Shown here piece after piece: positions 1 through 10,200 of a stretch of DNA of 64,000 bases. The stretch is from Deinococcus arcticus (GTDB taxonomy: Bacteria; Deinococcota; Deinococci; Deinococcales; Deinococcaceae). A program made the position numbers and the translations under genes. How positions within the stretch are numbered: position 1 is the stretch's first letter; each line of letters opens with the position of its first letter. The notes below the pieces were generated by a model. That model made no database searches and was not told the DNA's origin. It saw nothing but the letters and a program-made list of their open reading frames with translations. The stretch lies in contig NZ_PYSV01000004.1 in assembly GCF_003028415.1 (NCBI RefSeq), positions 186,001 to 250,000 on the forward strand. The letters run 5' to 3'.

Positions 1-474
1 TCTGGTGCGCAGGGGCACCCCGCGCGAACCCAGCGGCGCCTCGCCATGGGGCGCCGGGAGGCGGCGCAGGGCCAGAATGAAACGGGCGAGGTCACGGGCA
101 AACTCGTGGCCGTCGCGCACGGTCTCCAGCGTGGCCTCTGGACCCGGCAGCCAGCGGTACACCGCCCAGGGAAAGGGGTAGCCCTCGCCCGGCCCGCCAG
201 CAAACAGCGGCGGCGGCACCGCCACAGGCAGGTGGGGCGCAAGGCGGGGCAGCCACGTCTGTTCCTTGGCCACATCCTCGGCGGCCCAGTCCACGCGCGG
301 CAGGCGCACCAACAGCGCCTCGCCCAGGCGGTACACGGCATTGTCGGTGCCGGCCGAGGCCACGCGCCGCAGCGGCAGCCCGGCCCACTGGGGGCACTGG
401 GTGGCCACCAGACGCGCCACCAGCGCGGCAGACACCTCGATTTCGTGGTCGTGCATGCGCGGCGGCCCGCTCAT
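1..474 (-). CDS. aminoglycoside phosphotransferase family protein (3' end cut by window edge)
   Basis: This is the N-terminal 158 codons of a kinase-fold protein that runs off the left edge. After the start at 474 (ATG, with an in-frame alternative at 456) it contains GTDNAVYRLGEALLVRLPR, the nucleotide-binding N-lobe typical of the APH/choline-kinase family. It then has PWAVYRWLPG, which resembles the hinge between lobes. The catalytic HGD and DFG-like motifs would lie outside the window and cannot be checked. The family phosphorylates small hydroxylated substrates or antibiotics. The substrate is unknown, and the family name does not imply resistance. A hairpin-rich repeat occupies the upstream region. 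Confidence 0.75.
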   Translation of the reverse strand, partial: MSGPPRMHDHEIEVSAALVARLVATQCPQWAGLPLRRVASAGTDNAVYRLGEALLVRLPRVDWAAEDVAKEQTWLPRLAPHLPVAVPPPLFAGGPGEGYPFPWAVYRWLPGPEATLETVRDGHEFARDLARFILALRRLPAPHGEAPLGSRGVPLRTR

Positions 475-510
475 GGGCAGGCCCGGGTCAGAACCACATT
501 CCACCGCATC

Positions 511-690
511 ATACGGATTCCGAAAAATTCCGTAACGTGTTCCGGAATTTTTCGACCGGAGGGACTCGAAGAGCTGCGGAGCAGAGAGGGAACAAATGCG
601 GATTTCCGGGCATTGGGGTGGAACAGCGACGAAGGCGGGGAACATCCCCCTTCTTCCCGGATGGTACGGAAATGGACGGCAGTCCGTCTC
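511..690 (+). repeat. dispersed intergenic hairpin repeat, type A (copy 1)
   Basis: This element of about 180 bp has related copies at 39150-39303, 40027-40187, 57291-57469 and 57471-57630. It starts with ATACGGATTCCG and a long inverted repeat around 520-553 (AAAAATTCCGTAAC paired with a GTTCCGGAATTTTT arm), and ends near GGACGGCAGTCCGT. The end sequences resemble each other in inverted orientation, as in a MITE. It has no credible coding capacity. It resembles the small non-coding repeats described in Deinococcus genomes. Confidence 0.8.
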
Positions 691-757
691 ACGCCCGGAA
701 TCCGCTTTGTTCCTGCTTCCCCGGCAGCGCAGCGGTCCCGGTCCAGCGCCGGGCCAG

Positions 758-1167
758 CTACGGCCGCTTTGCACCCGTCTTTGGCCACGCCCCAGTGGAC
801 CACAGCGCCCACAGCACCAGCAGCGGCTGAAAGAACAGGCGGGTCAGCCGCGCCTGATCCGTGTTCAGCCCAAACGCGTCGGTGCGGGTCAGGTACTGCG
901 AGATGTTGCCGGGCAAAACGGCCACGAAGAAAGCCGCGACCACCCAGCCCACGGTGACGCGCTGGCGGGGCAGCGCCAGCAGGGCGGCGCCCAGCCCGAT
1001 TTCCACCACGCCGGAAGCCAGCACCACCACGTCCTTGTCCAGCGGCACCCAGCCCGGCACCTGGGCCTGAAAATCCTGGCGCAGCGTGGTGAGGTGGCTG
1101 ACGCCCGCACCGATCAGCGCCAGCCCCAGCAGCGTGCGGGCGAGGTGGCGGGGCAGGGACAGGCGAT

Positions 1168-1171
<4 letters not shown>
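758..1171 (-). CDS. DoxX-like integral membrane protein
   Basis: This 137-residue protein has four hydrophobic stretches (about residues 10-28, 45-68, 72-90 and 108-128), the size and topology of the DoxX/DoxD family. [10 protein letters not shown] in helix 1 and EIGLGAALL in helix 2 fit the family. The start is GTG and overlaps the topoisomerase stop codon as GTGA, so the two are probably translationally coupled. DoxX proteins have been linked to thiol and oxidative-stress membrane functions in other bacteria. The specific role here is unknown. It is the last gene of the photolyase/UDG-topoisomerase operon. Confidence 0.75.
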
Positions 1172-2217
<1,046 letters not shown>

Positions 2218-2230
2218 CGGCGCTCCGGGG

Positions 2231-2977
2231 TCATTCTTCGGCCTTCATGGGCAGCTGCCAATCAATGGGGCCGCGCCCGGCCTGCTCCAGGGCCGCGTTC
2301 ACCTGCGAAAAGGGCCGCGAGCCGAAGAACTTGGCCTCGCTGAGGGGACTGGGGTGCGCAGACTCGATCACCACGTGCTGCGGCCCCGTGATCAGCTTCT
2401 TCTTCTTGCGGGCGTAGGCGCCCCACAGCACGAACACCACCCGCTCCTCCTTGGCGTTCACGGCCCGGATGACCGCGTCGGTAAAGTGCTCCCAGCCCTT
2501 GTTGGCGTGGCTGTTGGCCTGCCCCTCGCGCACCGTCAGCACGGCGTTCAGCAGCAAGATGCCCTGGTCGGCCCAGTGCTTCAGGTGGCCGTGGCGGGGC
2601 GGGGTAAAGCTGGGAATGTCTTCTTTGAGTTCCTTGTAGATGTTGCGCAGGGAAGGCGGAATGGTCACGCCGGGGCGCACCGAGAAACTCAGGCCGTGCG
2701 CCTGCCCAGGGCGGTGATAGGGGTCCTGGCCCAGAATCAGCACCTTCACGTTCTCCAGCGGGGTCAGGCGCAGGGCATTCAGAACATCGGGCGCAGGGGG
2801 AAAGATGGTGTGCTCGCGGCGCTCCTGCACCAGAAAGTCTTTGAGCTCGTGAAAGTAAGGCGCGGCAAATTCGGCGCCCAGCGCCTGCTGCCACGATTCG
2901 GGCAGGCCGGCGGGCATGATGGCTCTGGGGGCTTCGGGGGCAGGCTGCAGGCCAAACAGGTCAGGTTGATCGGACAT
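2231..2977 (-). CDS. ung: uracil-DNA glycosylase from an internal start within the fusion gene
   Basis: This is an alternative product nested in the photolyase-UDG frame. ATG at 2977 ([10 protein letters not shown]) is preceded by AAAGGAG with 7 nt spacing, a strong Shine-Dalgarno that makes little sense inside an ordinary coding region. The 248-residue product has the normal family length and is complete, with GQDPYH and HPSPLS. It would excise uracil from DNA as a monofunctional glycosylase. The sequence does not show whether the cell makes the fusion, the free enzyme, or both. Confidence 0.7.
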   Translation of the reverse strand: MSDQPDLFGLQPAPEAPRAIMPAGLPESWQQALGAEFAAPYFHELKDFLVQERREHTIFPPAPDVLNALRLTPLENVKVLILGQDPYHRPGQAHGLSFSVRPGVTIPPSLRNIYKELKEDIPSFTPPRHGHLKHWADQGILLLNAVLTVREGQANSHANKGWEHFTDAVIRAVNAKEERVVFVLWGAYARKKKKLITGPQHVVIESAHPSPLSEAKFFGSRPFSQVNAALEQAGRGPIDWQLPMKAEE

Positions 2978-4516
2978 GGGGCGGCTCCTTTGCTGGGCAG
3001 TCTGGCGCGTTTTGCGCGGGGATTTTTCGGGCAGACCCTGCGCTTTTCTTTCGGCTCGCACGTCCGCCTTCTTGCGGCTGCCGTGCCGGTCATAGATGCG
3101 CCGGGCTTCCACTTCAAAGGCGGGCGAGGTGCGCGCGGCGTAAATCCGCGCCCGGGCGCGGCGGCCGGCTGCGTGTTCATCCACGGTGGGCGGCGGGTAG
3201 GCCAGCCGCGTGGCCCCGGTCCACTCCCAGGGCGCGTGCAGAAAATCGCCGGGCACGTCCGCCAGTTCCGGCACCCAGCGGCGAATGAACTGCCCCTGCG
3301 GGTCCTGCTCGCGCGCCTGCCGGGTGGGCGAATAGATGCGCACGCGGTTGATCCCCACCGTGCTGCCCTGCATCTGCATCTGGGACCAGTGAATGCCGGG
3401 TTCGTTGTCCATCCACTGCCGCGCCAGGAACAGCCCCGGGCGGCGCCAGTGCAGCCACAGGTGCTGGGTGGCGAACGACACCAGCAGGGCGCGCATGCGG
3501 AAGTTCAGCCAGCCGGTGGCGCGCAGCATGCGCATGCAGGCGTCCACCAGCGGAAAGCCGGTCTGGCCCGCGCACCAGCGCTCAAAGTGTTCCTCGTTCC
3601 AGTCGTTCTCGCGCAGGCCGTCCAGCGCGCGGTTAAGGTTGCGAAACTCCATCTCCGGCTCGGATTCCAGGCGCTGCATGAAGTGGCAGTGCCAGTGCAG
3701 CCGCGACTCGTAGGACCGCAGCGAGCGCACCCAGCGTGGGTCGGCACCCGGGTCGCCCTTCACGTCCGCCAGCCGCTGCCGGGTGGCCTGCAGCACCTCG
3801 CGCAGCGAAACCGTGCCTAAGGCCAGCGGCGCACTCAGGCGTGAACAGCTCGTCTCGGCCGTGAGGGGGCTGCTCATCTCGCGCATGTAGTTCACGCCGC
3901 GCACGGTCAGAAACGACTGCAGCGTCTCGTGGGCGTACGCCTGCCCGGCGGGGGGAATGGCCTTGGGGCTCTCCGGCACCCCCAGGTCAGCGTGGCCGCG
4001 CAGACTGCCGGGGTCGGCATCCGTGCCGCGCAGCCCGGCCGGCACCGGCACCTGCGGCGCCGCCATGCGCTCTTCCCAGGTGGCGGCCCAGCCGTCGCGG
4101 TTGTTCAGGCGCCGGACCACCCCGTTCTGCGGCAGCTCGTGCAGGGGCAGCCCCCGGGCCCGCGCCCAGGCGCGCACGCGGCGGTCCCGGGCAAAGCTCA
4201 CGCCGTTGCCGGTTTCCTCGTGGGCCCAAACGGCCCCCACCCCGTGCGCCTCGCGCAGTTCGTCCAGCACTGCCACCGCCTCACCCACGCGCACCACCAG
4301 CGGCGTGCCCAGGGCGCGCAGGCGCAGGTCCAGCTCCTCCAGGCAGCCGTTCAGGTAGCTCAGGTGGTGGCCGTCAAATTCCTCGTGGCCCACCTGCTCG
4401 GGCTCGTAGATGTACACCGGCAGCACCGGGCCGCGCGCCGCCGCCTGAGAGAGTGGCGCGTGGTCGCGCACCCGCAGATCTTTCTTGAACCACACCAGTT
4501 GCACCGGCCCGAACAC
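2231..4516 (-). CDS. photolyase/cryptochrome-family protein fused in frame to uracil-DNA glycosylase
   Basis: A single 761-codon reading frame encodes two repair enzymes. Residues 1 to about 480 are a FAD-binding photolyase: [16 protein letters not shown] at the start, [23 protein letters not shown], and [12 protein letters not shown] in the FAD-binding half. A basic linker follows (about 480-513). Residues 514-761 are a full family-1 uracil-DNA glycosylase with the water-activating GQDPYH (about 594) and the HPSPLS loop (about 720). No stop codon separates them. An AAAGGAG ribosome-binding site precedes an internal ATG (Met514), so UDG could also be made alone. A GTG start is chosen at 4516: CACACT lies 7 nt upstream, fitting a leaderless -10. 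The two activities repair UV dimers and deaminated cytosine respectively. Confidence 0.88.
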   Translation of the reverse strand: MFGPVQLVWFKKDLRVRDHAPLSQAAARGPVLPVYIYEPEQVGHEEFDGHHLSYLNGCLEELDLRLRALGTPLVVRVGEAVAVLDELREAHGVGAVWAHEETGNGVSFARDRRVRAWARARGLPLHELPQNGVVRRLNNRDGWAATWEERMAAPQVPVPAGLRGTDADPGSLRGHADLGVPESPKAIPPAGQAYAHETLQSFLTVRGVNYMREMSSPLTAETSCSRLSAPLALGTVSLREVLQATRQRLADVKGDPGADPRWVRSLRSYESRLHWHCHFMQRLESEPEMEFRNLNRALDGLRENDWNEEHFERWCAGQTGFPLVDACMRMLRATGWLNFRMRALLVSFATQHLWLHWRRPGLFLARQWMDNEPGIHWSQMQMQGSTVGINRVRIYSPTRQAREQDPQGQFIRRWVPELADVPGDFLHAPWEWTGATRLAYPPPTVDEHAAGRRARARIYAARTSPAFEVEARRIYDRHGSRKKADVRAERKAQGLPEKSPRKTRQTAQQRSRPMSDQPDLFGLQPAPEAPRAIMPAGLPESWQQALGAEFAAPYFHELKDFLVQERREHTIFPPAPDVLNALRLTPLENVKVLILGQDPYHRPGQAHGLSFSVRPGVTIPPSLRNIYKELKEDIPSFTPPRHGHLKHWADQGILLLNAVLTVREGQANSHANKGWEHFTDAVIRAVNAKEERVVFVLWGAYARKKKKLITGPQHVVIESAHPSPLSEAKFFGSRPFSQVNAALEQAGRGPIDWQLPMKAEE

Positions 4517-4583
4517 AGCCGCCAGTGTGGCCCAGCCGCGCCGGGCAGACGGTGGGGCTTCGCCCGGACTTCAGAACAGATAA

Positions 4584-4616
4584 ATCCGGGCCGCCCAGGG
4601 TGCAGGCGGCCCGGAT
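4584..4616 (-). terminator. rho-independent terminator of the surface-protein operon
   Basis: A perfect 12-bp GC-rich inverted repeat (ATCCGGGCCGCC, 9-nt loop, complement) lies 17 bp past the stop of the last surface gene. On the minus strand it is followed by a T-rich run (TTATCTGTT). Confidence 0.75.
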
Positions 4617-4632
4617 CTGTGAGGGGCTGGAG

Positions 4633-7293
4633 TTACTGAATGGTGGCCCGGAAGCAGAAGGTGACGGTCTGGGTGGGGGCCAGCACGAAGCTGCCACCGT
4701 TCACGCTCACCTTGCCGCCGCTGAGCAGGCCGGGGTCACCGTCGGCGGCGGCCGTGTAGAACGCAGTGCCGGCGGGGCTGCTCACCCGGATGTCCTGCCC
4801 GGCGCCGTAGGCCCCCACCCGGAAGGCGGTGTTGGCCGGCACGCTGTCGGAAAACACGATGTTCGTGGCGTTCAGGTTGCCGTCGTTGCGGGTGGCGATG
4901 CAGTATTCCAGCACGTCACCGGGGTTGCCGCTGGAGCTGGTGCCCACCGGGCCGCCCCGGGTGATGTTCTGCACGGTCTTGGTCACGCTCAGGCGCACCT
5001 GATACACGGGCGTGACCACCTCGTTGGAGGGCACGCCGCCCTGCGGCCCCTCTGCGTAGCGCACCAGTGCGATGTTCCGCACCTCGGCCGGGTTCAGGGG
5101 AAAGGGCCGGTTCACGGTCACGCGGAAGGTCACGACCGCCTCGTTGTCCAGGGTATTCGGGGTGGCGTCAATCTTCAGCACCTGGGTGGTGCAGGCGCTG
5201 CCACTCTGGCTGCAGATGCCCACGGGCTGCGCGAAGGGGTAGGCCGCCCCGCCCAGATTGGTGGGCGCGCCGCCGGTCACGGTGGTGGCAAAGCCGTTCA
5301 CCCGGGCGCTGCCGGCCACGTAGGTCGTGCCCGCGGGCAGGGCGTCACTGAAGGTCACGCCACCGGCCGGGAGGTTGCCGCTGTTGCGCACCGTCACCGT
5401 GTATTCCAGGGTGTCGCCGGGCTGCACCTTGTCACCGCTGCTGCCCGAGACCTTGCGCACGCTCTTGAGCACGTCCAGTTTGGGCGCAAAGGCGGGGAAG
5501 AAGCAGCTGGCGAGGTCGGTGGAGCCGGGCGTGCTGGTGCCCACGCTGGTGTAGGTCACGTTCACGAGGTCAATCTTCACCAGCCGGCCCAGGTTGTCGC
5601 GGGCGTAGATGCCGCTGGGACTGGCGGCAATGCCGTTGAACTGCGAGCCTTCCGAAGGGTTGCTCAGGCGGCCCAGGTACTCGGCGCTCACCGGGGCGCC
5701 CGGGGTAATCAGCCACAGGTCAATAGAGCCCGAGCCGGTGGCCGCACTCACCATGTACAGCTTGCCGGTGTTGTCGGCAAAGAAGTCGCCGTTGTCCAGG
5801 AAGCTGGGCGCGCCGCTGCTGCTGGAGGTGACCTGACCCAGCGGGGTGACCGCGTAGGCGCCGCTGGTCTCGAAGCGCCAGAAGTTGGCGCCCGAATCCA
5901 TGGCGTAGCCGATGCCGGTGCTGGTCACGGCCATGCGCACCAGACGCCCGGAAATGCCGCTGAACACGCCGCCGCTGAACCACGTTCTGGTCACGGTGTC
6001 GTACACGCGCAGGCGTCCGTCATCGGTGGCGGTAAAGAAGCGCTTGGCATCCGCCGAGATCGCCAGCGTGGCCGAGGTGCCGCCGCTGGGCAGGGTAGCA
6101 ATCAGGGTGCCCACCGTGTTGGTGGTCACGTCCAGCAGCCGGATTTCGGTGCCGTCGGTGCTGCTGCCGGGGGCAGCCAGGGCGTAGACCTGCTGGCAAG
6201 TGGGCTGCGCCGTGGGCGGGGTGACCGTGGTGGTGGAGACCGCGCACTGGCCGCCGGTGGCCGTGCACGTGCCCGGGTCAGGGGTGGGGTCGGGGTCGCC
6301 GCCGCCGCCCACGCTGGCTTTATTGGTAATAGAGCCGGACAGGGTGCCGGCCAGGGTCACCGGGAAGGGCAGGCTGACGCTGGCGCCCGCCGCCAGGACA
6401 GCGGTGCTCGTGCAGGTCACGTTCTGACCACTGGTCGTGCAGGTCCAGCCGCTGGCCGGAGTAAAGGAGGCAGGCGTGCTCACGCCCGTGGGCAGCAGGT
6501 CCCGCACGGTCACGGCGCCACTGGTGGGGGCATTGCCGGTGTTCTGCACGGTCAGGGTGTAGCTCGCGCCGCTCTGGCCCGCCACCCAGGGGCCGTTGTT
6601 GCTCTTGGTGATCGTCAGGGCCGGGCGGGCGGGCACCGGGCAGGTCAGCTTCAGATCGTCCAGCTTCAGCACGTTGGTGTCCGCACTCGTGCCGTCTTTC
6701 AGGGTGTAGATCTGCAGGGTGACCTGGGTGCCGGGGCTGGTGAAGGTGGGCACCGTCTGCAGGGTGTAGCCGGTGGTCACCAGGGCGCCGCCAGTCTGCT
6801 GCAGCACCGCGCCGCTGCTGTCCCGGAACACGTAGCGCAGCTGGGTGGCGGTGTTGGAGTGGCTGCGCACCCAGTTTTCGTAGCTGAGGCTGGCGCCCGC
6901 CGGCACATTGATGCGCTGCTCGTACAGCAGGCCCGGGGTGCTCAGGGTGCCGCCGTTCTTGCCCTCAAAGTTGGCAATGTTCATGTACAGCGCAAAGCCC
7001 GTGCCTGAGCGGTTGATGTCGTCCCAGAGGGTATAGGTACCGTCGGTGTTGGTCACGGTGCCGGCGTCGTCGCTGTCGTCGGTGTCGCCGTCATTGATAT
7101 AGCGGTGGTTTTTCACCTCGGCCAGCGCGGCGCGGGTGTTAAAACTCTGCACGAAGGGCGCGCTGGCGGTGCAGGTGCCGGGGGCAGGGGTGGTGGTCGT
7201 GGTCGCTGTGACCTGGGCCAGGGCGGCGCTGCTGCCCAGCAGGCCCAGGGCCAGAACGCCCCGCAGGGCGCGAGTCCAGGTGTGCAGGGGCAT
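4633..7293 (-). CDS. secreted DUF11 repeat surface protein
   Basis: This 886-residue protein has a signal peptide (basic start, then ALGLLGSSAALAQ). An N-terminal carbohydrate-binding-like or jelly-roll region spans about 30-220. A first DUF11 module follows at about 228-330 (ALTITKSNNGPW). A beta-propeller-like region resembling DUF6923 covers about 365-600 (VYALAAPG, ATLAISADAKRFFTATDDG). Two more DUF11 modules lie at about 605-745 and 770-886. DUF11 modules are Ig-like and typical of adhesins and S-layer-associated proteins. There is no LPXTG anchor and no transmembrane tail. Its ATG overlaps the stop of the barrel protein (TGATG), indicating coupling, so it may be displayed or anchored with that protein (inference). 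Confidence 0.75.
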   Translation of the reverse strand: MPLHTWTRALRGVLALGLLGSSAALAQVTATTTTTPAPGTCTASAPFVQSFNTRAALAEVKNHRYINDGDTDDSDDAGTVTNTDGTYTLWDDINRSGTGFALYMNIANFEGKNGGTLSTPGLLYEQRINVPAGASLSYENWVRSHSNTATQLRYVFRDSSGAVLQQTGGALVTTGYTLQTVPTFTSPGTQVTLQIYTLKDGTSADTNVLKLDDLKLTCPVPARPALTITKSNNGPWVAGQSGASYTLTVQNTGNAPTSGAVTVRDLLPTGVSTPASFTPASGWTCTTSGQNVTCTSTAVLAAGASVSLPFPVTLAGTLSGSITNKASVGGGGDPDPTPDPGTCTATGGQCAVSTTTVTPPTAQPTCQQVYALAAPGSSTDGTEIRLLDVTTNTVGTLIATLPSGGTSATLAISADAKRFFTATDDGRLRVYDTVTRTWFSGGVFSGISGRLVRMAVTSTGIGYAMDSGANFWRFETSGAYAVTPLGQVTSSSSGAPSFLDNGDFFADNTGKLYMVSAATGSGSIDLWLITPGAPVSAEYLGRLSNPSEGSQFNGIAASPSGIYARDNLGRLVKIDLVNVTYTSVGTSTPGSTDLASCFFPAFAPKLDVLKSVRKVSGSSGDKVQPGDTLEYTVTVRNSGNLPAGGVTFSDALPAGTTYVAGSARVNGFATTVTGGAPTNLGGAAYPFAQPVGICSQSGSACTTQVLKIDATPNTLDNEAVVTFRVTVNRPFPLNPAEVRNIALVRYAEGPQGGVPSNEVVTPVYQVRLSVTKTVQNITRGGPVGTSSSGNPGDVLEYCIATRNDGNLNATNIVFSDSVPANTAFRVGAYGAGQDIRVSSPAGTAFYTAAADGDPGLLSGGKVSVNGGSFVLAPTQTVTFCFRATIQ

Positions 7294-10200
7294 CAGCGGC
7301 CCTCCTCGGTGGTGGGCGCGGCCTCGGCCGGGGGGGCGAGATTCACGCCACTTTGCTGGTTGTCGTCCAGCATCAGATCCAGGCGCAGGTACAGGCCCTG
7401 GCGGGTGTAGATATTCGTGCCGATGCCGCTGAAGCCCACCGGGTTGTAGCCCAGCGTGACCCAGGTGCCCGGCAGGGCGCGGTAACTGGCTTCCAGGCCC
7501 ACGCTGGTCAGGGTGGAATTCGTGGCCGGCTGGAACAAGGCGCGCCCCGCCAGCCCCAGACCCAGGCGGTCGGTGACGTAGTAGGTACCGCTCAGCGACG
7601 CCTGGTAGGTGGCGCTGCCGGTCTGGGCCAGCAGGCTGCGCCCGGCCAGGCCGCCGCGCAGGGCGAACTGCGGGGTGTGGTACTCGGCGTTCACCTCACC
7701 AATGACCTCGGGGGTGCCGCCCGAGAGCGCACCGTCCTTGTAGCGCAGGTACGCCAGCCCCTGCCAGGGCCCTGCGCGCAGCGCCGCCGAGGCCGCGTAG
7801 TGGCTGCCGGCGCCTGCCCCAAAAATCTGGTGGGCGTCGGCGGCCAGGGTCAGCTGGTCGTTCACGCTGTAGCTGGCCCCGGCCTTCAGGCCCACGCTGA
7901 AGTTGCCGGCGGTATTGGCGGCGTCGGCAGCCAGGGCAGCGCTCAGGCGCTCGGTCTTGTAGCGCAGGGCCACGCCCGCGTTCCAGCCACCCTCGTTCTG
8001 GGCGTCGCCGTCCAGATCCAGGATGTAGCTGCCGCTGACGCCCACAGACGTGGTGTCGTTCAGGGGCAGCTGGGTGTCCACGCCAAAGCGGGCGCGGTTG
8101 CCCCAGCCGTCGGCGCCGGGCAGGTCGTAGTTCACGGCCACGTTGGTCAGGCCCATCTTGGCCTGCAGGCCCAGGCTAGCGCGGTGGCCATCTTCCCAGT
8201 TGATCTCGTCGCGCGCCGTCAGGGTAAGGTTCTCGCCCAGGGGTACGCTGGCCTTGAGGGTGGTGGTGGGGTCCACATTTCCACTGAACGGCTGCACGTG
8301 CTCGGCGGTCACATTCAGGGCGCCCTGGGTATAGCCCGCACTCAGAATGCCGGCCACGCCCTGCTCGGCGCCCAGGCCCACGCGCACGCCCGCGCCCACG
8401 GTGAAGGGCGAGAACGAGTACAGCCCGCGCAGATCGGCGTGACCGGTGGCCGTCTCGGGCGCGCTGCCGGTGCCCGGGGTGCGGGTGTAGGCCGCGCGGG
8501 CGTTCACAGCAAAGCGGTCGGTGAGTTCATAGGTGGCGTCCGCACTCACGCCCAGGCCGGGCGCGACCGCGTTGGGGCCCCGGTAACTGCTGTCCTGGTA
8601 GTGCGCCGAGGCGCTCACGCTGAAGCGCTCGCCACTCAGGCTGGCGCTGCCGTTCACCAGCACGCCCCCGCCCGAGTAGGCCGCCAGCAGATCTGCGCGG
8701 GCGCTGTCGGTGGCGTAGCGCGCCCGCACGCCGACGCTGGTGACGCCGTCCACGCTCACGGCGGCGGCGCCAATGCGGGCGTTCTCGCCCACGCGGGCGC
8801 CCACCTGCACGCCCCAGGCCAGCTTGCGCGCGCCCAGGGGATCGTTCAGGCGGTAGCTCAGGCGCACGCGCAGTTCGCGGCCCTCTGCGTCCACCAGGTC
8901 CAGCGGGCGCTGGAAGTACAGCACGCCCGCCGCCGCGTCCAGGGTGTAGTCCTGCAGGCGCACCAGGGGCCGCACGAGTTCCTCGGCCCCGGTGAGCGGG
9001 TTGATGCTGACGAGTTCCACGCTCTCGCTGTCGCGCTGCAAGTTGCTCTGGCCCAGCGGCAGGGTGCGCAGGCCGTTGGGGGCCAGGGTCCGGCGCACCA
9101 GGTCGCCCGGCAGCGCCGCCACAAAGCCCGAGACCTGCGGGTTGCTGCGGGTAAAGCCGCTGAGGGTGGTGGCGTTGATGCCCAGGTTAAACACGTCCAC
9201 CGGTACCGGGGCCTGGCGGTAACTCACGCTGAAGGCGGGGTGCTCGTAGCGGGCGGCCACCGGGTCAATACCCTGCAGCGGCATGGTTTCGGTGCTGCTG
9301 TCGCCGTAGTTGGGGTAGCGCTCCAGGGTGCTGGTGGTGGGCAGGGCGTGGGCTGGGTCCTGGCGCACGGTGGTTTGCCCGGCCGCGGTGCGGTCGGCCA
9401 CCACGGCGCCGTTGGCGGCCACATACAGCTTGCCCTCGCCAATCGGGGTTTCCAGGTACGCGGCGCCGCGCGCCTCGCCGGCCGCCACACCGCCGCCCCC
9501 CAACAGCACGCCGGCGCTCACCATGCCGATGCCCACGCGGGTGGTGCTGGGCAGGGCTTCAAAGGCCTTGGTGATCACCCGGTCGCCCAGGCGCACGCTC
9601 ACGTCAAAGCGGCCGGGCACGCTCTGGGGTTCGAGTTCCAGCACGCCCTCGCCGTCCACCAGTTTCACCTGATAGCTGGCGGTGCGGGGCTGCGCGTCCC
9701 CCTGGGCGGGCTCCAGGCTGGTCTGCACCGTCACATTGCTGCTGGCGGTGGTCAGGCCCGAAGCGTCCAGCAGGCGAATGCCAATGCGCAGCGGGGTCAC
9801 GCCGTCGGCCACCAGCTGCTCGGCCTTCAGTTCGGCGTTCACCGGGGTGCCGGCCAGGAACACGCGCACCGTCTGGTCCCCGAAGGTGATGGTGTTTTCG
9901 CCGGTGCGCAGCCCTATGCCGTAGAACTCCTGGCGCTGGGTGCCGCGCTCGGCGTCCACGCTCTTGCGGCCCAGGGTAGCGGGGTCCACCGGCACGCCGT
10001 TCACCAGCGGCAGGGCCGTGCTGTCGGCGGGGCTTTCCAGCGCCACGGTGATGCGGTCGCGCTCGCGGAACACCGTGCCGTCCAGCGGCAGTTTCAGGGC
10101 GCCGTCGTTCTCGGTGGCGGCGGCCTGGGTGTCCACGGCGGGGCGCAGGCCCCCCAGATCGTCGAGGTTGCCGTCGCCCACCAGCACGGTCAGACGGTCG

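Noticed and set aside
471..812. 113-codon minus-strand frame over the first type A repeat
   Set aside because: Consists mostly of repeat sequence; homologous copies elsewhere have the frame interrupted differently, so it is not a conserved coding region.
2978..3060. Sequencing frameshift as the cause of the photolyase-UDG fusion
   Set aside because: Both domains are in a single frame with plausible linker residues and no residue loss at either end; a single-base substitution of a stop codon cannot be excluded but a frameshift is not needed to explain the sequence.
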